A DNA stretch of 64,000 nucleotides from contig NZ_BNAO01000002.1 of the NCBI RefSeq assembly GCF_014653435.1, forward strand, positions 222,672 through 286,671, given 5' to 3'. The stretch is from Alishewanella longhuensis. GTDB taxonomy: Bacteria > Pseudomonadota > Gammaproteobacteria > Enterobacterales > Alteromonadaceae. The notes below the pieces were generated by a model. It searched no databases, was not told where the DNA came from, and saw only the letters and a list, made by a program, of their open reading frames with translations. Position numbers and translations under genes: made by a program. Below are positions 30,101 to 37,673 of this stretch, one piece after another (within the stretch, counting starts at the first letter, position 1; every line of letters begins with the position of its first letter).

Positions 30101-30213
30101 GTCCAATGCTTAATATCATAATCGTAAACCGAAGGATTGCTGGCATAGATAGCGGGTGCAAAAATAGCCAACACGTGGCACAAAGCGACAAGCGGTAGCC
30201 AAAATTTTTGCAT
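27178..30213 (-). CDS. Two-component-regulator-propeller sensor with degenerate GGDEF domain
   Basis: A 1011-residue protein. A signal sequence is followed by two seven-bladed propellers of Reg_prop repeats (about 25-640, with repeats such as GLSSNSVRAITQDKLGYMWF), a Y_Y_Y domain (about 655-735), one membrane helix (about 742-762), a coiled coil and a GGDEF-like domain (about 810-965). The active-site motif reads YADDRF instead of GGDEF, and the usual metal-binding DxDxFK is LELEHY, so cyclase activity is unlikely. The C-terminus (LEFQISRLL-like helix then LLALQYD) looks like the first helix of an EAL domain, cut by the stop. A strong AAGGAGG precedes the ATG. Confidence 0.85.
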   Translation of the reverse strand: MQKFWLPLVALCHVLAIFAPAIYASNPSVYDYDIKHWTSADGLSSNSVRAITQDKLGYMWFGTLFGLNRFDGRQFEVFNTELYPKLASNAITQLLTDSEGNIWVGTKSGLSVLDANTLTLERLPVFSEVTSLLEVAPGEIWVAADQLFSISSGKVKRVEHIKAVVSQLAQANNQIWVSSSDAIYQRDVEGNWQQFELPPELAQNPVYDLAWTEEGLQIASETGLYRLQADGRILLQLLPDQTTAPVYRLLQDISGANWMSVYRKLFYQYQQQPWQTITTSELGSSPWFSNIYQDKDHNIWLSSFSDGVFLASRSQIRRFLPGTEPIIRSVSLTPQGQLLFASQSDVGILSAAGEYQQLITDTHLQGQTVHDLFWPDDDHLWLGLERGLFRYSLKDASLTPLFPLLQGQAVRVVQAANEGGVLLGTQQGLFLANSTELQALPFNPELESRQITALSQNKDLLVFGTSRGSYRWHEQRLTRLGIGSALYNAYIMATLILPDNTVLVSTLDDGIFIQPPGQPWLQLHGANGLLHGPALSFYFHQQSGWLWISTHKGIFRLWRDSLAQAATDGFRLEEILSPYDRQMGSVTSRCCNGTGQAKVVYWQQQLWYPTLRGLVAVPEGFIGSAPSGLQPLIKRVTAHNTYPVSGLQQRQTLEQYERNLSISYSALEFSRPDSVVFRYKLAGFDQQWHDVADRREAVYTNLPPGSFEFKVQAKYSHQSWQDATETQLFLQIPRRFDETVLYRLLWLLLLLCSLYGLFWLYRQNNLVKQEQLANLVRQRTQELENTNQKLNELNEQLSQLTHRDATTGLRNLRFMQEQLPKDIEHFQRNRQSLTQQGKTIALLLLELEHYQQILANYGSNSADTMLQQASALLIRETGGSDYVVRYADDRFVVVFRDISVAQVTQYSTRLLSQLAASELIVADGQLIRLVSSAAYALYPLPLLGGQLLNWEVSMQLAEQALAQLRAKQLSNKVATLTFDSQLDAFEFEESQDLELQISRLLNEGLLALQYD

Positions 30214-30243
30214 AGTCCCTCCTTGGGTTTTTAAATTTTCGAT

Positions 30244-30720
30244 TTAGACCAGCCATCCCAGAGCGAGTAAGGCATGTAATATAACCAAAGCAGGCAATGC
30301 CGCAAGTAAATCATCCAGCATAATGCCGAAGCCACCATGTACCCGCTGATCGAACCAGCGAATTGGCCAAGGTTTTACGATATCGAAAAAACGGAATAAG
30401 GCAAAGCCAACTAACAAACTCATAATGCTAACCGGTACCAACAACATTGTCAGGGTAAAACCGATAATCTCATCCCAAACAATGGCGCCATGATCATGCT
30501 CGCCCACATCAGCCGCAGCCTTGCCACAGACGTAGATCCCCAATAAGGTACCTACCACCAAGAAAGCCACAAACCAACTAGTACCCGCTAAGCTAAGTAG
30601 CCAGACCAAGGGCAACGCAACTAAAGTACCAAAGGTACCAGGGGCTTTTGGTGCCAGGCCACTACCAAAGCCTAGCGCCAAAAAGTGTTGCCACTTTGTC
30701 AGTTGAAAATTTGCCTTCAT
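30244..30720 (-). CDS. pgpA: Phosphatidylglycerophosphatase A
   Basis: A 158-residue membrane phosphatase that converts phosphatidylglycerophosphate to phosphatidylglycerol. The GFGSGLAPKAPGTFGTL motif and the acidic VWDEIIGF and FRFFDIVKPWPIRW segments are diagnostic, with three to four membrane helices. It overlaps thiL (TGATG), the usual order in gammaproteobacteria, and is the last gene of the rib-nusB-thiL-pgpA unit. Confidence 0.94.
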   Translation of the reverse strand: MKANFQLTKWQHFLALGFGSGLAPKAPGTFGTLVALPLVWLLSLAGTSWFVAFLVVGTLLGIYVCGKAAADVGEHDHGAIVWDEIIGFTLTMLLVPVSIMSLLVGFALFRFFDIVKPWPIRWFDQRVHGGFGIMLDDLLAALPALVILHALLALGWLV

Positions 30721-31679
30721 CAGAAATGTTGAAACCCTTGATGTTGATAGAAAAAAGGTTGTTCACCGGCTTTGAGCTCTAACTTACCAGCTAACCCGGT
30801 AATACGGCCAATACAAGTTACCGGCACGCCATAAGGTGATAGCAGCACATCTAAAGAGCCACGGCGATTTTCTGGTACAGTAAACAATAATTCATAGTCT
30901 TCGCCACCAGAGAGCGCCAGCTGAATGGCCAGGGCAGGCTCGCAGCTGTCTCTTAAGGCTTGTGACATGGGCAGCTTATTCACATCAATATAGGCACCAA
31001 CGCCAGAACGTCTTAAAATATGCGGTAGATCCCCTGCTAAACCATCAGAGATATCCATAGCACTACTGGCGGTATTTCGTAATGCTTGCCCCAGCGCCAC
31101 ACGGGCAGCAGGATAGTGAAAACGCTGCAGCACATGCCCCTGATGCTTTTTACTAATCTCATGTTGCCCTTGCACCAACTTTAGACCTAAAGCAGCATCA
31201 CCCAGGGTGCCGGTAACATAAATATAGTCACCTACTTTAGCGCCCGAGCGGGTAATCGCTTTGCCACGCGGAACCTGACCTTTGGCAATCATGGTTAAAC
31301 TTAGTGGGCCACGGGTAGTATCGCCGCCAACTAACTGGCAATTATAGTAGTCGGCCGTTTCATGTAAACCGGCGGCAAACTCCGCTAACCAGGCTTCTTC
31401 TATGGCTGGCAGGGTTAAGGCAAGGGACAACCAGGTAGGCTCTGCGCCCATAGCAGCTAAGTCACTGACATTTACCGCTACCAGCTTGTGCCCAAGCGAG
31501 CGTGGATCAACATCGGGAAAGAAATGTGTATTGGCAACCATGGTATCAGTCGTCACGACTAAATCGTAACCATCGCGCACTTGCAGTACGGCGCCATCAT
31601 CACCAACACTGACACAGGTATCAGTGCGCTTAACACCCGCATTCGAAAAATACTTGGCGATTAAATCAAATTCACCCAT
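30720..31679 (-). CDS. thiL: Thiamine-monophosphate kinase
   Basis: A 319-residue kinase that makes thiamine diphosphate from thiamine monophosphate. It has the GEFDLIAKYF start, the acidic GDDGAVL metal site, and the GDTTRGPLSLT and SGGEDYELLF motifs of the PurM-like fold. The start codon is only ten bases from a hairpin with a T tract and has no clear ribosome site, which suggests attenuation between nusB and thiL. Confidence 0.94.
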   Translation of the reverse strand: MGEFDLIAKYFSNAGVKRTDTCVSVGDDGAVLQVRDGYDLVVTTDTMVANTHFFPDVDPRSLGHKLVAVNVSDLAAMGAEPTWLSLALTLPAIEEAWLAEFAAGLHETADYYNCQLVGGDTTRGPLSLTMIAKGQVPRGKAITRSGAKVGDYIYVTGTLGDAALGLKLVQGQHEISKKHQGHVLQRFHYPAARVALGQALRNTASSAMDISDGLAGDLPHILRRSGVGAYIDVNKLPMSQALRDSCEPALAIQLALSGGEDYELLFTVPENRRGSLDVLLSPYGVPVTCIGRITGLAGKLELKAGEQPFFYQHQGFQHF

Positions 31680-31685
31680 AAAGAT

Positions 31686-31709
31686 TAAAAAGCCGACTTA
31701 CGTCGGCTT
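31686..31709 (-). terminator. Hairpin/terminator between nusB and thiL
   Basis: On the minus strand AAGCCGAC-GTAA-GTCGGCTT is followed by TTTAATCT, a compact intrinsic terminator. It lies five bases past the nusB stop and runs almost into the thiL ATG, so it probably passes only part of the transcripts to thiL-pgpA. Confidence 0.75.
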
Positions 31710-31714
31710 CTCCA

Positions 31715-32128
31715 TTAATTTGGACGCAGTACCCTAACCGCTTTATCCAGGATGCCGTTTACAAATTTATGGCTATCATCTGCAGCAAAAGATTTGGCCA
31801 GTTCAATGGCTTCATTGATGACGACTTTGTAAGGCACATCTAACCGGTACTTTAATTCGTAAGCAGAAACGCGTAACACCGCTTTTTCTACCAGATCGAT
31901 TTCATCGAACGGTCTCTCGAGATAAGGTTTAATGGCCTCGTCCAGCTTGCTGTGATGCAGTACAACACCACGTAAAATATCCTGAAAATAGGCAACATCA
32001 ATATGTTTGACGTTATTTTCCAGCAATAATTGCTGTTCAATATCGGCAATAGGATTGTGGCTAACTTGCCAGCTGTAAATACCTTGCACGGCTAAAGAAC
32101 GTGACTGACGGCGAACATTGGGTTTCAT
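31715..32128 (-). CDS. nusB: Transcription antitermination factor NusB
   Basis: A 137-residue all-helical NusB ([16 protein letters not shown] at the start, [26 protein letters not shown] near the end). It acts with NusE on boxA RNA for rRNA antitermination. It sits 12 bp after ribH, as in E. coli, and is followed by a hairpin terminator. Confidence 0.95.
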   Translation of the reverse strand: MKPNVRRQSRSLAVQGIYSWQVSHNPIADIEQQLLLENNVKHIDVAYFQDILRGVVLHHSKLDEAIKPYLERPFDEIDLVEKAVLRVSAYELKYRLDVPYKVVINEAIELAKSFAADDSHKFVNGILDKAVRVLRPN

Positions 32129-32140
32129 TTAAGCTTCCTG

Positions 32141-32605
32141 TTACAGCTGTTCTAGCACGTTAATCATTTCCAGTGCTGACATTGCTGCCTCGCCACCTTT
32201 GTTACCCGCTTTAGTCCCGGCGCGCTCAATGGCTTGCTCGATACTATCTACCGTTAATACACCAAAGGCGACAGGTAAGTCATATTGCATAGATACCTGT
32301 GCGATACCTTTCACGCACTCGCCTGACACATATTCAAAATGCGGGGTACCACCGCGGATCACCGCACCCAAGGCAACGATAGCATCGTATTTTTTACTGG
32401 CAGCAACGCGCTGCACTGCCAACGGCAGTTCAAAAGCACCAGGAATACGCACGACAGTGATATCTTGCTCAGCGATATTACCCACGCGCTGTAAGGTATC
32501 AATAGCGCCGCTGAGTAAACTCTCAACGATAAAACTGTTAAAGCGCGCGACCACGATCGCAATTTTTTTGCCACGAGCTGAGTAGCCTGCTTCAATTACC
32601 TGCAT
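32141..32605 (-). CDS. ribH: 6,7-dimethyl-8-ribityllumazine synthase
   Basis: A 154-residue lumazine synthase. It contains [16 protein letters not shown], the [10 protein letters not shown] substrate segment and the [14 protein letters not shown] phosphate and catalytic-histidine region. It joins the butanone phosphate from RibB with the pyrimidine from RibD in riboflavin synthesis. About 108 bp separate it from ribBX, the largest gap in this operon. Confidence 0.95.
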   Translation of the reverse strand: MQVIEAGYSARGKKIAIVVARFNSFIVESLLSGAIDTLQRVGNIAEQDITVVRIPGAFELPLAVQRVAASKKYDAIVALGAVIRGGTPHFEYVSGECVKGIAQVSMQYDLPVAFGVLTVDSIEQAIERAGTKAGNKGGEAAMSALEMINVLEQL

Positions 32606-32713
32606 TGCCAGTCCTTACTAGTTAACTGCCATCAAAAATTAGCCGCGTATTCTAACATAATTTCTGTCTATACCCAATGCATTTCAAGATGCTCGGACTA
32701 TACGCGGTTAAGC

Positions 32714-33823
32714 TTATTCCGAAACGTAATCCACCACTTCTAAGCCAAAGCCCGATAAAGCATGGTACTTTTTCGGCTGACTTAATAAGCGCATTTTCTT
32801 TACGCCCAAGCTGGCTAAAATTTGCGAGCCTAAACCAACATTACGTGAAGTGCCTTTCCACGGCGCTGAACGTGGCTTTTCACCCTTGTCTTCCGCTTCA
32901 AAATTCTGCACCATATGCACCAGCTCGTCGGTAGACTCGTGCTTACCTAACAATACCAGCACGCCCCCCTCGGCGGCGATACGTTGCATTGCGGTATGCA
33001 GCGGAAAGCTAAGATTATTACTGCGCGTGCTAAGTAATAGATCATTAAAGGTATTATGTAAATGCACCCGCACCAGCGTTGGCTCATCGGCCACTATCTG
33101 CCCTTTAACCAAAGCAAAATGCAGCTGATTATCAATGGTGTCTTTAAAGGTCACTAACTCAAACTCGCCCATCTCGGTCGGTAGCTGACAGGTGGCTACT
33201 TTTTCAATTGTGGTTTCGTTTAGATTACGGTATTCAATTAAATCCGCAATGGTGCCAATCTTTACCTGATGCTCTTTGGCAAACACTTCTAAATCTGGCC
33301 GCCGTGCCATAGTACCGTCGTCATTTAAGATCTCGACAATCACTGCTGCTGGCTCTAGCCCGGCTAAGCGCGCTAAATCACAACCCGCTTCGGTATGACC
33401 AGCACGTACTAACACACCACCGTCCTGCGCCATTAACGGGAAAATATGCCCCGGCTGCACGATATCGGTTGGGCTGGCATCACGCGCTACCGCTGCTTTC
33501 ACGGTACGTGCCCGATCTGCAGCCGAAATACCAGTAGTGACCCCTTCTGCCGCTTCAATTGACACGGTAAAGTTGGTAGAAAAAGGCGATTTATTGGCAT
33601 CCACCATCAAAGGTAAGGCCAATTGCTTGCAGCGTTTTTTGGTTAAGGTCAGGCAAATTAGACCTCGGCCATATTTCGCCATAAAGTTAATCGCTTCTGG
33701 CGTAACATACTCCGCCGCCATCACCAGATCGCCTTCATTTTCGCGATCTTCATCATCCATCAGAATAACCATTTTGCCCTGACGGATATCTTCTATTATT
33801 TCAGCAGGTGTATTCAGTTGCAT
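32714..33823 (-). CDS. ribB: 3,4-dihydroxy-2-butanone-4-phosphate synthase with degenerate GTP cyclohydrolase II domain (RibBX type)
   Basis: A 369-residue protein. Residues 1-200 are a complete RibB domain ([17 protein letters not shown] acidic site, [14 protein letters not shown]). Residues about 205-365 resemble RibA, but the zinc site is missing: where active RibA has ECLTGD and CDCG cysteines, this protein has [11 protein letters not shown] without cysteine, and the EGRGIGL motif is replaced. This matches the RibBX hybrids known from Shewanella and Vibrio relatives. GTP cyclohydrolase II activity must then come from a separate ribA elsewhere. Confidence 0.9.
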   Translation of the reverse strand: MQLNTPAEIIEDIRQGKMVILMDDEDRENEGDLVMAAEYVTPEAINFMAKYGRGLICLTLTKKRCKQLALPLMVDANKSPFSTNFTVSIEAAEGVTTGISAADRARTVKAAVARDASPTDIVQPGHIFPLMAQDGGVLVRAGHTEAGCDLARLAGLEPAAVIVEILNDDGTMARRPDLEVFAKEHQVKIGTIADLIEYRNLNETTIEKVATCQLPTEMGEFELVTFKDTIDNQLHFALVKGQIVADEPTLVRVHLHNTFNDLLLSTRSNNLSFPLHTAMQRIAAEGGVLVLLGKHESTDELVHMVQNFEAEDKGEKPRSAPWKGTSRNVGLGSQILASLGVKKMRLLSQPKKYHALSGFGLEVVDYVSE

Positions 33824-33835
33824 AGCTAACCTTCT

Positions 33836-34486
33836 TTATAAAAACCCGCGCTGCTGCAGCAGCACCAGATCAACACCACCTGCTGCTGCAGGGGCCTTAG
33901 TCGTTAATAACCGTTCTAAATAACGGGCAATCAGATCCACCTCTATATGGACTAGTGCACCTTTTTGCAACTGCACCAAGGTAGTTTCTGCGGCGGTATG
34001 CGGCACTATGGTTAAACGAAACCTATCTTTCGCCAGTTCATTGACCGTTAGACTAACCCCATCTATAGTCACTGAACCTTTATGGGCCAAATAAGGGGCG
34101 AGTGCCGCCGGCAAACTAAACCACAATTGCCAGGCACGGGCAGACTTCTCGATATGCAGTAACTCACTGACGCCATCGACATGGCCGCTGACCAGATGGC
34201 CACCAAGGCGCCCGGTTGCCAATAACGCTTTTTCTAAATTTACCCGCTGCCCTACCTGATACTGTCCAAAACGGGTCAGTGCCAGCGTTTCAGCCGAGAC
34301 ATCTGCGGTAAAGCTTTGGCCGCTAAGAGCGGTAACCGTTAAGCAAACGCCATTGGTGGCAATACTATCACCCAGTTTAACGTCGCTAAAATCGAGCGTC
34401 GAACTTTGCACCGTCACCATCAAATCGCCGCCCTTACGACTTAGCTGACTGATAGACCCTGTTGCTTCAATAATTCCAGTGAACAT
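33836..34486 (-). CDS. ribE: Riboflavin synthase alpha chain
   Basis: A 216-residue riboflavin synthase made of two similar beta-barrels: MFTGIIEATGSI with SIATNGVCLTV in the first, and GHLVSGHVDG with VTIDGVSLTVNEL in the second. It dismutates two lumazine molecules into riboflavin. It lies one base after ribD. The C-terminal tail, rich in alanine, is longer than usual. Some annotations call this gene ribC. Confidence 0.94.
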   Translation of the reverse strand: MFTGIIEATGSISQLSRKGGDLMVTVQSSTLDFSDVKLGDSIATNGVCLTVTALSGQSFTADVSAETLALTRFGQYQVGQRVNLEKALLATGRLGGHLVSGHVDGVSELLHIEKSARAWQLWFSLPAALAPYLAHKGSVTIDGVSLTVNELAKDRFRLTIVPHTAAETTLVQLQKGALVHIEVDLIARYLERLLTTKAPAAAGGVDLVLLQQRGFL

Positions 34487-34487
34487 A

Positions 34488-35651
34488 TTAGTGCTCTTCT
34501 TGTAAGGCTGTCGCGGTTAAGGTGCTGGCCGCAAAGGTGGCACGGATCCGTAAATCTGGCCCTATGGTTACCACCTCTTGTAGGTGCAGCTTTGGTACCT
34601 GAGCCAAGGTTTGATACTCGCCAAGCCTGACGAGCGGCTGCGCTTGTTCGCCCAGTAACAAAGGTGCCTGGTAGATCAGCAATTCATCTGCTAAGCCTTG
34701 TTGCATCAGCTCACCGGCTAAGGTGCTGCCAGCTTCAGTCCAAATGCTGTTAATTTGCCGACGGTGCAGTTCAGCGAACAGCTCGGTGAGAGCGAGCCTA
34801 CCGTTATGAGCAATCGCTAAGGCATATTGCTCTACGGCGACATCGGTCTCAGCCAGCACCTTGGCAGCTTGCCCTTTGGCGTAACAGAGCAGCACCGGGC
34901 CCCCCTGCTTAAATAACGGCTCTTCACCTGTTAAACGTTGTTTACTGTCTAAAATGATGCGCAGCGGCTGGCGTAAACTACCGCTTGCTAAAGGCGTGAT
35001 ACTTTGCTGCTGAATTTGTCGCACTGTCAGGCTAGCCGCATCGGCCAGTACCGTATTGGCAGTCGATAGAATAGCGCTACTTTGTGCCCGAAACAATTGC
35101 ACATCAGCGCGTGCTTCTGGGCTGGTCAACCATTTACTGACACCATTGGCCAGCGCGGTACGGCCATCTAAACTGGCGGCCATTTTTAGCCACACATAGG
35201 GCCGCTGACGCTCCATTCGGCTTAAAAAGCCGGGGTTAAGCGCCCGCGCATCACTTTCTAGCAAACCACTTTGCACCTCGATCCCAGCCGCTGTTAAAAT
35301 TGCTACCCCTTTGCCAGCCACTAACGGATTAGGATCCAGCATGGCAATCACAACCCGTGCCACGCCTGCTTTAACTAAGGCCTCAGCGCAAGGCGGTGTG
35401 CGACCATAATGCGCACAGGGCTCTAAGGTAACATAGCAGGTTGCGCCCGCTGCGTTATCGCCGGCCTCTGCTAGGGCATAAACCTCAGCATGGCCTTGCC
35501 CAGCCTGCTGATGATAACCGCGACCAATAATTTTTTGATCTTTAACAATTAAGGCGCCCACATTGGGATTGGGATCCGTGGTAAAACGGCCTTTGACAGC
35601 CAGTGCAATTGCCTCAGCCATGTGCTGCTGATCAGCCACTGAAAACAACAC
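34488..35651 (-). CDS. ribD: Bifunctional riboflavin biosynthesis deaminase/reductase RibD
   Basis: A 387-residue enzyme. The N-terminal cytidine-deaminase-like domain (1-150) has the zinc motif GHAEV and PCAHYGRTPPC; the C-terminal reductase domain (150-365) has WLKMAASLDGRTA. It converts the RibA product in two steps. The start is GTG, two bases after the nrdR stop, so nrdR and ribD are coupled as in many gammaproteobacteria. Confidence 0.95.
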   Translation of the reverse strand: MLFSVADQQHMAEAIALAVKGRFTTDPNPNVGALIVKDQKIIGRGYHQQAGQGHAEVYALAEAGDNAAGATCYVTLEPCAHYGRTPPCAEALVKAGVARVVIAMLDPNPLVAGKGVAILTAAGIEVQSGLLESDARALNPGFLSRMERQRPYVWLKMAASLDGRTALANGVSKWLTSPEARADVQLFRAQSSAILSTANTVLADAASLTVRQIQQQSITPLASGSLRQPLRIILDSKQRLTGEEPLFKQGGPVLLCYAKGQAAKVLAETDVAVEQYALAIAHNGRLALTELFAELHRRQINSIWTEAGSTLAGELMQQGLADELLIYQAPLLLGEQAQPLVRLGEYQTLAQVPKLHLQEVVTIGPDLRIRATFAASTLTATALQEEH

Positions 35652-35653
35652 GA

Positions 35654-36106
35654 CTATTGCTCCCCTAAACGGGCAATTTCTTCACCAAATTCCCGGATAT
35701 CTTTAAAAGAACGATACACCGAAGCAAAGCGTACGTAAGCCACTTTATCCACTTTAACCAGTTCATCCATAATTAAATTCCCCAGTAGCTGGCTAGCGAC
35801 TTCGCGCTCACCGGTTGCCCGCAACTGCGATTTGATTTTATGGATCAATTGTTCAATTTCTTCGGTAGACACCGGGCGCTTTTCCAACGAGCGTAGTAAG
35901 CCATTTCGCAATTTATCTTCGTTAAAAGGCTCGCGCGAACCATCACGTTTAATAATGCGTGGCATCACTAATTCGGCGGCTTCGAAGGTGGTAAAACGTT
36001 CATGACAAGCCAGACATTCGCGGCGGCGACGCACCTGATGTCCGTCAGCCACTAAGCGGGAATCGATAACCTTGGTATCATCGGCATTACAAAAAGGACA
36101 AAACAT
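35654..36106 (-). CDS. nrdR: Transcriptional repressor NrdR
   Basis: A 150-residue repressor of ribonucleotide reductase genes. It has a four-cysteine zinc ribbon (MFCPFC at 1-6 and CLACHERF at about 31-38) and an ATP-cone domain (about 50-140) that senses ATP/dATP. I start at MFCPFC, the conserved family start; an in-frame ATG 54 bases upstream would translate through the glyA terminator. Confidence 0.95.
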   Translation of the reverse strand: MFCPFCNADDTKVIDSRLVADGHQVRRRRECLACHERFTTFEAAELVMPRIIKRDGSREPFNEDKLRNGLLRSLEKRPVSTEEIEQLIHKIKSQLRATGEREVASQLLGNLIMDELVKVDKVAYVRFASVYRSFKDIREFGEEIARLGEQ

Positions 36107-36131
36107 GCGTTGCTCTCTACTTTGACCCATG

Positions 36132-36157
36132 AAAAAAATGGCCGCAATAGCGGCCAT
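36132..36157 (-). terminator. Intrinsic terminator after glyA
   Basis: On the minus strand ATGGCCGC-TATT-GCGGCCAT is followed by TTTTTT. It lies 20 bp past the glyA stop and about 25 bp before the nrdR ATG, so nrdR-rib probably has its own promoter or depends on readthrough. Confidence 0.85.
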
Positions 36158-36176
36158 CATAGCATGTTATTATTCG

Positions 36177-37430
36177 TTACGCATAAACCGGGAAACGACC
36201 ACAAACGTCAGCTACCTGAGCCTTCACCTGTTCAATCACCGCGGCATCGCCACGGCTGTCCAGCACATCACAAATCAGCTTAGCGACCAGACGCGCCTCG
36301 GTTTCTTTAAAACCACGACGGGTAATTGCTGGTGTACCGATACGTAAGCCACTGGTTACGAAAGGTGAACGTGGATCGTTTGGTACTGAGTTTTTGTTAA
36401 CAGTAATATGCGCACAACCTAACCAAGCGTCTGCTTCTTTACCGGTGATCTCTTTATCAATCAGATCCATTAAGAATAAATGGTTTTCAGTACCACCAGA
36501 CACCACTTTATAACCGCGGCTCATCATCTCAGCACACATCGCTTTGGCATTCAGTAACACTTGTTGTTGGTATACCTTAAATTCAGGTTGTAAGGCTTCT
36601 TTAAAAGCCACCGCTTTTGCAGCAATAACATGCATTAACGGGCCGCCCTGACCACCTGGGAAAACCGCTGAATTCAGCTTTTTCTCAATGGCTTCGTTGC
36701 TACGTGCTAAAATCAAACCACCGCGCGGACCAGCCAGTGTTTTATGGGTGGTAGTGGTAACAACGTCAGCAATTGGCACTGGGTTTGGGTATAAACCCGC
36801 GGCCACTAAACCAGCAACGTGTGCCATATCAACCAGTAAGTAAGCACCAACTTTATCAGCAATATCACGGAAACGTTGCCAATCAACAATGCCTGAATAA
36901 GCAGAAAAACCAGCGATAATTAGCTTAGGCTTATGTTCCAGCGCTAGGGCTTCGGCTTGCTCATAATCAATAACACCCGTTTCTGGGTGCAGACCGTATT
37001 GCACGGCATGATATAACTTGCCTGAGGCACTAACTGTAGCACCATGGGTTAAATGGCCACCATGCGCCAGGCTCATGCCTAAAATGGTGTCACCGGCGTT
37101 GAGTAATGCAAGGAAAACGGCAGAGTTAGCCTGTGAACCTGAGTGCGGCTGTACGTTAGCGTAATCGGCACCAAATAATTCTTTAGCGCGGGCAATGGCT
37201 AAGTCTTCAGCGATATCAACGTATTCACAACCACCGTAGTAACGCTTATGTGGATAGCCTTCGGCATACTTGTTGGTTAATTGTGAACCTTGTGCCTGCA
37301 ACACCCGTGGGCTGGCATAGTTTTCTGATGCAATTAGCTCAATATGCGCTTCCTGCCGCTCAGTTTCTTGTACCATCGATTGCCATAATTCCGGATCAAA
37401 ATCGGCAATATTCATATCACGCTTTAACAT
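36177..37430 (-). CDS. glyA: Serine hydroxymethyltransferase
   Basis: A 417-residue PLP enzyme, identical in length to E. coli GlyA, that converts serine and tetrahydrofolate to glycine and methylene-THF. The PLP lysine is in [16 protein letters not shown], and the start [16 protein letters not shown] is typical. A strong AGGAG precedes the ATG. Two perfect or near-perfect met boxes lie about 100 bp upstream, suggesting MetJ control. NrdR and the riboflavin genes follow on the same strand. Confidence 0.97.
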   Translation of the reverse strand: MLKRDMNIADFDPELWQSMVQETERQEAHIELIASENYASPRVLQAQGSQLTNKYAEGYPHKRYYGGCEYVDIAEDLAIARAKELFGADYANVQPHSGSQANSAVFLALLNAGDTILGMSLAHGGHLTHGATVSASGKLYHAVQYGLHPETGVIDYEQAEALALEHKPKLIIAGFSAYSGIVDWQRFRDIADKVGAYLLVDMAHVAGLVAAGLYPNPVPIADVVTTTTHKTLAGPRGGLILARSNEAIEKKLNSAVFPGGQGGPLMHVIAAKAVAFKEALQPEFKVYQQQVLLNAKAMCAEMMSRGYKVVSGGTENHLFLMDLIDKEITGKEADAWLGCAHITVNKNSVPNDPRSPFVTSGLRIGTPAITRRGFKETEARLVAKLICDVLDSRGDAAVIEQVKAQVADVCGRFPVYA

Positions 37431-37492
37431 GCTTTCTCCTGGGCGCGGCTATCACGCTTAAAGGTTAACTACAGTCTAAAAAACTGGCCGGT

Positions 37493-37521
37493 ATTCTACC
37501 CTGAAAATTGAATCCTTGCAC
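37493..37521 (-). promoter_or_regulatory. Possible glyA promoter
   Basis: On the minus strand TAGAAT (37493-37498) is 17 bp from GTGCAA (37516-37521). The -10 is good and the -35 weak. The position, just downstream of the met boxes, parallels the btuB promoter. Confidence 0.4.
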
Positions 37522-37530
37522 TGAAAAAGA

Positions 37531-37546
37531 AGACGTCTAAACGTCT
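37531..37546. promoter_or_regulatory. MetJ operator (two tandem met boxes) upstream of glyA
   Basis: The sequence AGACGTCT-AAACGTCT is two adjacent 8-bp met boxes matching the consensus at eight and seven positions. It lies ten bases upstream of the candidate glyA -35. In E. coli glyA is controlled by MetR and PurR; a MetJ site here would be a different wiring that achieves a similar methionine response. Confidence 0.65.
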
Positions 37547-37631
37547 GAAACAAAAAATAGTCTGTACCATCAAACCCTTTGTAGTAAAAAATGGCATCTT
37601 AGCTTTACAACGCTACGGGACAAAGTTAAAT

Positions 37632-37651
37632 TACTGGATATTAATACAGTT
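37632..37651. promoter_or_regulatory. LexA (SOS) box upstream of dinB
   Basis: TACTGGATATTAATACAGTT matches the gammaproteobacterial SOS box CTG-N10-CAG with the flanking TA and T preserved. It ends 22 bp before the dinB ATG, a position suitable for blocking transcription. Confidence 0.88.
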
Positions 37652-37673
37652 GTCTAATTGGGGTTAGCTGCTC

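Noticed and set aside
32606-32713. FMN riboswitch in the riboflavin operon
   Set aside because: The largest gap (ribBX-ribH) and the nrdR-ribD junction show none of the conserved FMN aptamer segments; the gap only holds a possible dispersed repeat.
36107-36160. N-terminal extension of NrdR by 18 residues
   Set aside because: It would be translated from the glyA terminator hairpin; NrdR starts at the zinc-ribbon MxCPFC.
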